The notes under the pieces: model-generated
What the model was told of the DNA's origin: nothing
The model's database searches: none
The model's input: only the letters and a program-made list of their open reading frames with translations
Program-made: the position numbers and the translations under genes
DNA from: Rhynchopus sp. YZ270_cl-10
Lineage: Eukaryota > Euglenozoa > Diplonemea > Diplonemida > Diplonemidae
Assembly (NCBI GenBank): GCA_964035575.1
Contig: OZ037842.1
Coordinates: 496,001 to 560,000, forward strand
Direction of reading: 5' to 3'
DNA: 64,000 nucleotides
Part shown: positions 57,624 through 64,000 of the stretch, one piece after another
Position numbering within the stretch: the first letter of the stretch is position 1
How the letters are laid out: each line of letters opens with the position of its first letter

Positions 57624-59093
57624 CTAAAACACGGTAATCAGTGCGAAGGTTGTGTAGAACAGCATCAAGGGGTAGAATAGCAGCCATCGTTGGTGGTGCA
57701 TGGACAGGCCGACAACGAACATCTGTGGGGTTTGGGGCGATGTGCAGATATTTTTTTTTTGTCACCTCATGAAATGAAGGAGGAAATAGAAACAAAGCAT
57801 TTTGAACACACTCGCAGTTCTAGGGACGAACCGCGCTGCAGAGCCACTCCTCCTCCTCACCAAAACAGGTCGAGGTGTGTGCGTTTCACCACAACCTCTC
57901 TCCCATGGGTTTTATCGTGTGATGAGTGTTACGTTTCTATTTTTGCTTTGATATTGTATAGACTATTCCCACAGAGGGCAGCTTGGGGAGCCTTCTCTCA
58001 TCACCTTCACTTCGTTGTCTCGAAGTTGGTGAGCTAAGAAAAAATGGTCATACCTGCGTAGAACACCACGCCGACCACAGTATGAAGACACCACATGTTG
58101 TGTACACAATGAAGCCAGGTGACGAGAGTAGAAGCCAGCCAAGTGACGACGTGAACGCAAGGATGCAGAGCGGCAGGATGTTGTACCCAAGGATACTCAG
58201 CGTGAACTGCAGGCCCACAGGCTTGTCGCACATCAGGTTGAGCAGGCCGTACACCAGCAGGCACCCGGTCACGCCGTACGCTGTCAAGTAGTATTGTACA
58301 AAATCCCTTCTGTTTGACAAAAAACATACCATAAATATGCCCAAAATGCATTTTCCCCTCCAGCATCATAGCAAAACCTAGCAACAGCGCGAAACACACC
58401 GGACCTGCAAAAAAAAAAAGCAATAAAAATATCCAAAAATATGACCCTTTCCCCCTATTTGACAAACCCCTTCCATTTCCAATTTCCCCCCCCAAAAAAA
58501 CGCGCTCAGCACAAAATACGGCCCGCAATCCGAGTCTATTACACAAGCGACTTTAGGGACAGTAGATCTTCACCAACTCCGTGCCAACACCAACCACAAT
58601 ATTCTAACAATTCTTCGTAAAAAAAAATACGGTGTTGATAGCTATCTCTCCCACAAAACGGGAAACGAAACAGGAGAGTTTTGTTGGTTGTAGGAGAAAT
58701 CATACCTGCGAGATCTTCGTCTGTGATAAACTCACGCGAGGTGACGTCGTCCTTCACTTTGAAGGGGTTCAGCACCCCAAGCGCCTTGCTCTTGATGTGC
58801 TGCGGGTGGATGCCGAGCTCCTCGAGGATGGGCAGGTCGATGTCGTCGTCGTCCATGCCGCCCATGCTACCTATGCTGCCTACACCCCCTCCCGACATCC
58901 CTCCCATACCCATCCCCATCCCTCCACCCATGCCCATGCCTCCTACCGCTCCCTGCTGCACAGGCTCCTGATGGAACGTCCCCCCCGCGCTACTGTCATA
59001 GTCGAAGGACCCAAACGACTGGTCCCGTCGCTGCCCATCTCCACCAAATGCCACAGGCTCTACGCCCCAAACCATGTCGCCACCATCCTGCAT
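57624..59093 (-). CDS. YIPF5: YIPF5/Yip1-family Golgi-ER membrane protein
   Basis: Four exons (59093-58706, 58404-58330, 58280-58054, 57722-57624) give 262 residues; human YIPF5 has 257. Residues 1-85 are hydrophilic with a Gly/Met-rich stretch (about 50-80). The family signature LPILEELGIHPQHI follows at 87-100, then ITDEDLAGPVCFALLLGF and about five membrane segments: FGHIYAYGVTGCLL...LLNLM, FTLSILGYNILPLCIL, FIVYTTCGVFILWSAW and the last one ending FYTTFALITVF. The exon joins align with YIPF5 without gaps. Introns are 301, 49 and 331 nt, with donors GTATGA, GTATGT, GTATGA and CAG acceptors. Family role: ER-Golgi vesicle traffic with Rab/Ypt GTPases. The third intron contains a piece of a dispersed repeat. 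Confidence 0.92.
57750..57960. repeat. Dispersed repeat fragment inside intron 3 of the YIPF5 homologue
   Basis: It is the reverse complement of part of 41877-42062 and 46547-46732 (for example AAATAGAAACAAAGCATTTT and CACAACCTCTCTCCCATGGG), about 85-90% identical by eye. The insertion explains the unusual length of this intron. Confidence 0.75.
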
Positions 59094-59368
59094 GTTTTCG
59101 TCGGTCTTTTCTTTTTTTCCCACTCCTAGGAGGGGGTGCTTGTGGAGTTGCAAAGGATTTGAAGGGTATGATTGATAATTATCAAAAAACCTCTTTTTTT
59201 GAATCGCAAAGCAGCGGGAGAAAGTTAAAAAGAGTGAAGTTGAAGGGCGGGGGAAAGTTTGTACGATGAATTTAAGTGTGCGGAAAAGATTTATAATTAT
59301 TGTTTTTTTGACATACAGACTCCTCTGGGGGCCGTACATACAGTTCGTCGCAATATTATGATACAGTA

Positions 59369-60012
59369 CCTACCCCCCCCCCCCCCCGTGTATATGTCCT
59401 GTGCATATGTCCGTGTTGGCCGAGGCTCGGACATATACACATGTTTTCGGACATATACACATCCCGGACATATGCACAGTTCAGTGTATACAGTGTACAG
59501 TGGCAAAAACCCATTCCGAGCTTTCCGGCCGGTGCGTTGGCGGGGCATCTCCCCTCATGTTTTCGGAGAGGGTTTTTCGGGGGATGGGGTTGAAGAAGGG
59601 GGAAAATGGGTCAAATACGAGAGGGGGCGGTTGTGAACCATCCCGCCACCAGGCCTCTCCTCCTCTGTGCAGCCTTGAGAGCTTTGTAGCCACCGGTGAG
59701 TCACAAGCCGTAGGTACATACAAAGAACGCGTAACCCTGCGCTCGCGGAGGTACACCTTCAAAAATTTTTCCGCTCGCTGCGCTCGCGGAGGTACACCTT
59801 AAAAATTTTTCTCTGCTCGCTTCGCTCGCGGAGGTACACCTTCAAAAAAATTTCCCGCTCGCTTCGCTCGCGGAGGTACACCTTAAGGCAGATTTTTACC
59901 TCTCACACGGACATATACACCTGTACCTGTGTATATGTCCGGAAAATTTTCAGAAAGTCCCGGACATATACACATCAAAATGGGTCCGGACATATACACG
60001 GGGGGGGGTAGG
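59369..60012. mobile_element. TA-flanked inverted-repeat element (644 bp)
   Basis: The ends are CCTACCCCCCC...GTGTATATGTCC in inverted orientation, with TA on both sides (59367-59368 and 60013-60014). The subterminal CGGACATATACAC motif occurs about eight times in both orientations. The interior holds four tandem G/C hairpins (59741-59885). No transposase. TA target suggests a Tc1/mariner-related source, not proven. Confidence 0.75.
59741..59885. repeat. Four tandem CGCTCGCTGCGCTCGCGG hairpin units
   Basis: A unit of about 42 bp, GCTCGCGGAGGTACACCTTM plus AAAAATTTTTCC, is repeated four times with T/G changes in the CGCT(T/G)CGC loop. Single copies lie at 33150 and, diverged, 30180. Confidence 0.8.
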
Positions 60013-60120
60013 TATGGGCTCAATTATGGAGGGACCCAATATCCCATCCATTATTCACCTATTATAAAACACACCCATATTGCGACACACTGTAGAAACA
60101 AAACAAACACAAAACAAAGT

Positions 60121-60196
60121 GAAGTTGATAGTGCAAACGCCTCTGGGACACAGGCACTTGACACTCCGTGGGTTATCGAACCCCGGAGTTTTGCGC
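60121..60196 (-). repeat. Type-C element with perfect T-arm-like hairpin
   Basis: Minus strand: ACTCCG-GGGTT-CGAT-AACCC-A-CGGAGT forms nested stems of 6 and 5 bp around CGAT, with GGTTCGATAACC resembling a pol III B box. Then AGTGCCTGTGTCCCAGAGGC and GTTTGCACT, a second stem, and TCAACTTC. Confidence 0.55.
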
Positions 60197-60351
60197 AAAC
60201 AAAAAAAGAATTGTGAGATGCACCCCACCTCACTCTCACTCCACTCCACTTCAGACATGCTTAAACAGTTGAAACTAAAACGCATCTCGCCGAGCTCTGC
60301 AAAGGGTGGGACGTGGGTAGCCTTAAAATAAAACGCACATTACCCGCTCAG

Positions 60352-61317
60352 TCACGGAGCATCTCCCATGAGGGTGATCTGCACTAACGCCACATCCGGC
60401 GACCGCTCAAACCCTCTGCAGCAGAGCGGGATGTCTTCGGAGGGGATCTTCACTGAGTGGAGGCCGTGCGTGGGGATGCTGTTCAGGAAGTGCTCTACTG
60501 GGGGCTCTGAGTCGGTCATGATCTGTCCGGAACGACGGTCGTACGCTACGTAACAGATCGACGCATTGAGAGGGTTCACCAGCGCACCGTGGAGGTGCGC
60601 GGTAAGGAACCCCAAAAACTGATCTGTCACATCATTGTCAAAGATAACATCCGCAGCAATGAGACACCGTACCTTGCAGGCCAGGTCCTCCTGCTTCCAC
60701 CCATCCTCACCCTGACGCACTGCAACCTCCCTCGAACCCCATGCAAAGTCAAATCTCTTCACCTCAATATGCGGAGAGCCGTTCTCCTCCACTTCTGCCT
60801 CCAAATTCCGCAGAACGGAGCTCTGTGAATCGCTCGCCCAGCTCCGCACACCAAGCTTTGACAGCAACAACGAGGGCAGAGCCACCCCAGCGCCAAGCTC
60901 CCATACGACCCCAGACTCATCTTGCATTGAAGTGATGTAGTCTGTTAATAAGAGGGAACAGCGCCAGAGTTGGAGGCCTACATCCGAAAAGGTGCTTTCG
61001 TTTTTGTGAAGAATGCGGACAGCGTGGGTGCCGTGGGGTGTTGCAACGGAGACGTCGGTGTGGAGTGTGTCTGATGTTGTGGTCGGGTTGAGGTGGGACG
61101 CAATGTGGAGTGCAGATATGACAGTGGCCTCGTCGGTCTCGTTGTGCTGTCGTGGCGCGTGGCATTCCGGTGCATGTCCACACCTATCGCAAAGCTCGGA
61201 ACTATCAAAGTACATCGCATCCCAGTCCTTCTCCGTGAGCTGTCGTTTCCACTCTTCGTACACATCCTCGCCAGGTAGGTATTTGAGGCAGGGGCAGGAG
61301 GGCGCAGTGCACTTCAT
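60352..61317 (-). CDS. METTL22-like protein (lysine) methyltransferase
   Basis: 321 residues in one exon, from the ATG at MKCTAPSCPC. The SAM-dependent class I fold starts near residue 108: FSDVGLQLWRCSLLLTDYI (112-129) matches the family's substrate-side motif. Motif I is VWELGAGVALPSLLLSKLG (138-156), ASDS (161-164) is the acidic loop, and LIAADVIFDNDVTDQFLGFL (219-238) matches the post-II motif typical of METTL22. METTL21/22 enzymes methylate lysines of non-histone proteins; the substrate here is unknown. The N-terminal 55 residues carry C3, C8, C10, C43, C46, C52 and H53, which could bind zinc and are not part of the core enzyme. Stop at 60352 follows MGDAP. Confidence 0.85.
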   Translation of the reverse strand: MKCTAPSCPCLKYLPGEDVYEEWKRQLTEKDWDAMYFDSSELCDRCGHAPECHAPRQHNETDEATVISALHIASHLNPTTTSDTLHTDVSVATPHGTHAVRILHKNESTFSDVGLQLWRCSLLLTDYITSMQDESGVVWELGAGVALPSLLLSKLGVRSWASDSQSSVLRNLEAEVEENGSPHIEVKRFDFAWGSREVAVRQGEDGWKQEDLACKVRCLIAADVIFDNDVTDQFLGFLTAHLHGALVNPLNASICYVAYDRRSGQIMTDSEPPVEHFLNSIPTHGLHSVKIPSEDIPLCCRGFERSPDVALVQITLMGDAP

Positions 61318-61783
61318 TGTAATGTTTGGTGTAAATTTAGAAAATTAGAAAATTAGAAGAAAAGAGGAAAGATGTGTGTGTGTGTGTAAATATGCTGGTC
61401 GTTATGTGTGTTTGAAAAGGCAGGGGGGTAAGCAATTCCCAAAACGCTCCCTGGAGAAAAGCGAATCAAATAAATTCGATTTGGAATACAATGTCTGGCT
61501 GTGTACCTTGGTCCCCAGTACCCCGGGGATCTGAATGTGGACCCGAACCATGGCTGTCCTTACATTTGGAATTGAAAAGGGGGTAAAAAAGAAAACGTTT
61601 ATTTTTACCTATTATCCTCAACGAGGCCGAAAGGTGTGGATGGTAGTGGGTCAGACTGTTCGTCAAACATTTTTAAAAGTTCAAAAACGTTGAACCAACA
61701 AGTTCAAATATCTATAAACAAAATCGAAATGCATTACACATTTTGAAAAATGCATAATGCTTGAACGATGTCAGAAAATGCCG
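61318..61783. other. Intergenic region between methyltransferase and PPR-like gene
   Basis: Contains a (TG)n run at 61375-61388 and a diverged type-D element; otherwise A/T-rich. Confidence 0.6.
61478..61560 (-). repeat. Type-D element (diverged)
   Basis: TTTGGAATACAATG, TGTGTACCTTGGTCCCCAGT and ATGTGGACCCGAACCATGGC correspond in order to the landmarks of the copy at 7097. Confidence 0.45.
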
Positions 61784-63019
61784 TCAGAAATACTCTCGCC
61801 CAACGGTGTTGTGTGGTGGGAACGGCTGTGCTTTCCAGTGTGCATGGTCCTCTGCGGTTGCGGCATCGATGCAGAAGGGCCCATCACAGTGTTTGTGGTA
61901 TTCTGTGCAGGCACGCTTGTAGAAGTACGCCAGCTCTTTTGGAAGGGATTTGAATGTTTTACTGTAAAGCGTTAACATATGCTCGAAAACGTGCAGTGCA
62001 CCAAGCTTGACGTAGGCGTGGAGAATCGCGCGCCAGAGCTTTAGGTCGCTGCGCATGTTTGCAGCTATTTCTTCATCCTTGACATAAATCTCAATACACT
62101 CCGTCATGAACGCAGCGAGCAACGTGGTTGGCCCTTTTGCATGCAACTTACAGAGATGAATGTAATAGACGAGCAGACCTTGCACCTGTTTGTTGGCAGC
62201 ATCTGATTCGCTGGTGCGCAGCTGCCGGATGCAGCCTCGGAGGTGGTCCTTTGCGAACCGGAGTTTCCCTGCTGGGATCGCTGCTGCAGTCATTATGTTA
62301 AATTCCACCGGATGGCTGAGACGGGTGAAACCGTTTTGCTCAACAAGCCTACGGGATTCACGCGTCCTCCCAGTAGCCGCATAGGCAAGCAACGTTGCAC
62401 GCACCCACTCCGGCGACGACGCCACCCCTGCAGCAGAGAACCGACGCAACACTTCTTTCAACTCCTCCTGCCGTGTCACCTGCTCCATTGCACAGATCAA
62501 CAGCTTGCTGCGATGTGGGTCCTCTAGCACCACTGCCACATTCTCATTCACTTGCGAATGAGCATGCAATTCGTTTACATGCTGGATAAGCTGCAACGTG
62601 GCGGATATAGGCGCCCCTGCAGCTTGGAGTCCCTTCGCAACTATGTGGTAGTGTGGGAAGCTTGGGGCGATATCTTCGTTGGCCATGACAGAACGTACTT
62701 TGGCGATTCCTTCTAGCTCACCGCGTAGGGCGTAGGCAAGGAGGAGAGGCGCAGCAAGACGGCGGGTGATGCGGAGATTGGTTTTGCGTAAGGTGTGCCA
62801 GCAGTTGTAGGCGGAGTGCAGCTTCGCGAAGGTGCTCATAGCAGCAAAGGCACTGCGTTGCCCCACCACATAGCGTTCGGTATTGCGTTGTACAGAGACA
62901 AAGGCGGCACTAAACTGTGCAAGCTCGTAGACACGTTCGTGTTCGTTCAACTGCTTCCAGTTGCCTTTCTTAAATAAGGTTGCAATATGCTCGCTGGTTT
63001 GCAAATCGTCTAGTTGCAT
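61784..63019 (-). CDS. PPR-like helical-repeat protein
   Basis: 411 residues, one exon, from the ATG at MQLDDLQTSE. It is almost wholly alpha-helical with loosely repeated 33-37-residue helix pairs: SAYNCWHTLRKTNLRITRRL, PLLLAYALRGELEGIAKVRS, PHYHIVAKGLQAAGAPISAT, RATLLAYAATGRTRESRRLV, FNIMTAAAIPAGKLRFAKDH and LWRAILHAYVKLGALHVFEH. The pattern of small residues and A-Y-x-x-x-G turns is that of pentatricopeptide (PPR) or similar RNA-binding repeats, though diverged. PPR proteins normally handle organellar RNA; a clear targeting peptide is not visible. A loop-hairpin lies 28 nt upstream of the start. Confidence 0.65.
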   Translation of the reverse strand: MQLDDLQTSEHIATLFKKGNWKQLNEHERVYELAQFSAAFVSVQRNTERYVVGQRSAFAAMSTFAKLHSAYNCWHTLRKTNLRITRRLAAPLLLAYALRGELEGIAKVRSVMANEDIAPSFPHYHIVAKGLQAAGAPISATLQLIQHVNELHAHSQVNENVAVVLEDPHRSKLLICAMEQVTRQEELKEVLRRFSAAGVASSPEWVRATLLAYAATGRTRESRRLVEQNGFTRLSHPVEFNIMTAAAIPAGKLRFAKDHLRGCIRQLRTSESDAANKQVQGLLVYYIHLCKLHAKGPTTLLAAFMTECIEIYVKDEEIAANMRSDLKLWRAILHAYVKLGALHVFEHMLTLYSKTFKSLPKELAYFYKRACTEYHKHCDGPFCIDAATAEDHAHWKAQPFPPHNTVGREYF

Positions 63020-63040
63020 TTTCTCATTTGAGGGGGAAGG

Positions 63041-63082
63041 GGTTATAAGATGAACCTAAGTCTCGTGATTGGGCGACTTAAA
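63041..63082 (-). repeat. Loop-hairpin element, type A, just upstream of the PPR-like gene
   Basis: AAGATGAACCTAAGTCTCGT on the plus strand with partner ATTGGGCGACTT; stem partly conserved. It would lie in the promoter or 5' leader of the gene, within 65 nt of the ATG. Confidence 0.5.
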
Positions 63083-63141
63083 CACAAGGCTCTGGAGAGG
63101 TAGGGTAGTTGTGGGAGAAGAAGAGAAGAGAAGGGGATGGG

Positions 63142-63266
63142 GGTGGTGGGGTGGTGGGGTGGTGGGGTGGTGGGGTGGTGGGGTGGTGGGGTGGTGGGGT
63201 GGTGGGGTGGTGGGGTGGTGGGGTGGTGGGGTGGTGGGGTGGTGGGGTGGTGGGGTGGTGGGGTGG
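63142..63266. repeat. (GGTGGGGT)n array, about 15 copies
   Basis: Perfect octamer run with strong G-quadruplex potential on the plus strand (non-template for the neighbouring genes). Confidence 0.95.
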
Positions 63267-63267
63267 T

Positions 63268-63404
63268 GTGGGGTTTATGATCGTACTCCTAGTGGTCAAA
63301 AGAAATCAAAATAAAAAACAATAACAACAAAGGGAGAGTGAGGGAGGAATCAGTTATCAATTGGCACCGTTAGTGCGAAATGTACGTGCGGGGAGGAGCT
63401 AGAG
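63268..63404. repeat. 137-bp direct repeat, copy 1
   Basis: TGGGGTTTATGATCGTACTC through GGGGAGGAGCTAGAG, identical by eye to 63602-63738. It starts at the end of the G-rich octamer array. Confidence 0.9.
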
Positions 63405-63601
63405 TGGGGAAAACGGAAAAAGCGAAAAATGAATTTTTTCTGCTGAAAATGGTGGTATTTTGTTTTTCCCAGCCCTCCCCGGTTCCTACCCTGCCAAAGC
63501 AGGAGGTAAAAAGAAATAGCAGCCCGACGCCCACCTTTTTTGTTTAAAGTACTCTCAAACCCCACATAACGCACTTCCAGTGCCTTACAGTGCTGCTATA
63601 T
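63405..63601. other. Spacer between direct repeats
   Basis: About 200 bp, no gene or motif recognised. Confidence 0.5.
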
Positions 63602-63738
63602 GTGGGGTTTATGATCGTACTCCTAGTGGTCAAAAGAAATCAAAATAAAAAACAATAACAACAAAGGGAGAGTGAGGGAGGAATCAGTTATCAATTGGCA
63701 CCGTTAGTGCGAAATGTACGTGCGGGGAGGAGCTAGAG
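63602..63738. repeat. 137-bp direct repeat, copy 2
   Basis: Second copy; it adjoins the retroelement fragment exactly at its end, so the duplication may be linked to that insertion or to a break-repair event. Confidence 0.9.
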
Positions 63739-64000
63739 ACCCTTCGCGTCGGCGCTGCGCACCCCCCCGACACAGAAAGTCACGTTCTCTGCACACCGCG
63801 GTATGCGTGCGGACCCCGAGGATCTCTTCCTCGACCAAGAGTCCGCCGGTATCACCTCTGTCGAGATCCACTCCACGTGCAACGTCATCTTCGCCGCCTG
63901 CAGTCCGGAGAAGATTCTGCGCAGGATGTCGTTGCCCAGACGAGTCTTGGTGTGTCCCTTTTGCAGGACGAGTCGCACCGCATCGTTATCGACCCACAGG
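63739..64000 (-). mobile_element. RT/RNase H retroelement fragment (DIRS- or LTR-like), cut by window edge
   Basis: The frame entering from the right edge reads WVDNDAVRLVLQKGHTK ... HVEWISTEVIPADSWSR, the layout of the RNase H domain of DIRS/LTR-type retroelements (Asp near the start, then xxPADxxSR at the end). Only this domain is inside the window, so completeness, ends and age cannot be judged. It is an old-virus-like or retroelement fossil unless shown otherwise. Confidence 0.55.

Larger units (their letters stand above)
59094..60351. other. Intergenic region between YIPF5 and the methyltransferase
   Basis: Mostly occupied by a TA-flanked element (59369-60012) and a type-C element. 59094-59368 is A/T-rich leader sequence for the YIPF5 homologue. 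Confidence 0.6.

Overview
The window is nuclear DNA of an unidentified single-celled eukaryote (protist). The evidence is spliceosomal introns with a GTATG(T/A) donor and a CAG acceptor (43 to 331 nt; one has a TACTAAC-type branch site), a standard stop-codon set, an ordinary eukaryotic gene complement (YIPF5/Yip1, a METTL22-like methyltransferase, a PPR-like protein) and a high load of DNA transposons and simple repeats. I cannot name the species. Every host gene found lies on the minus strand.

Layout: (1) 0-57 kb holds a dispersed tandem family of six related receptor-type proteins (copies A to F; A is cut by the left edge). Each has an N-terminal membrane anchor, a large extracytoplasmic domain, a second membrane segment, a HAMP-like linker and a C-terminal class III nucleotidyl-cyclase homology domain. 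Spliced models are 847 to 858 residues for B to E. A-D form one subfamily with two introns and E-F another with one intron. In both subfamilies the cyclase domain lacks the first metal Asp, the purine-specifying Lys and Asp/Cys, and the transition-state Asn and Arg. These look like pseudocyclase receptors. (2) 57.6-63.0 kb is a compact block of single-copy housekeeping-type genes: a four-exon YIPF5/Yip1 homologue, a METTL22-like methyltransferase and a PPR-like helical protein. (3) The right edge carries a fragment of an RT/RNase H retroelement.

The gene-poor stretches (1.1-11 kb, 13.7-22 kb, 25-35 kb, 37.6-50 kb) are a patchwork of DNA transposons and satellites. I could define several elements to the base from their inverted ends and target duplications: a structurally intact Tc1/mariner (DD37E) element, two copies of a 298-bp hAT-like MITE (one inserted at the edge of another hAT-like element), a hAT-like element carrying a 226-codon reading frame, a piggyBac-like MITE, four TA-flanked inverted-repeat elements (one with an empty site elsewhere in the window), and a 1.95-kb element whose 250-bp ends are built from repeats of one about 20-bp motif. 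A 2-3 kb unit at 40.1-43.6 kb is repeated at 44.9-47.5 kb.

The most unusual signal is a family of short (30-40 nt) hairpins, at least 20 copies, all on the same strand as the genes. They share a 7-nt loop (ACGAGAG or close variants) while the stem sequences change in a compensatory way. They sit between genes, and one is in an intron. This looks like a conserved RNA element, and I do not recognise it.
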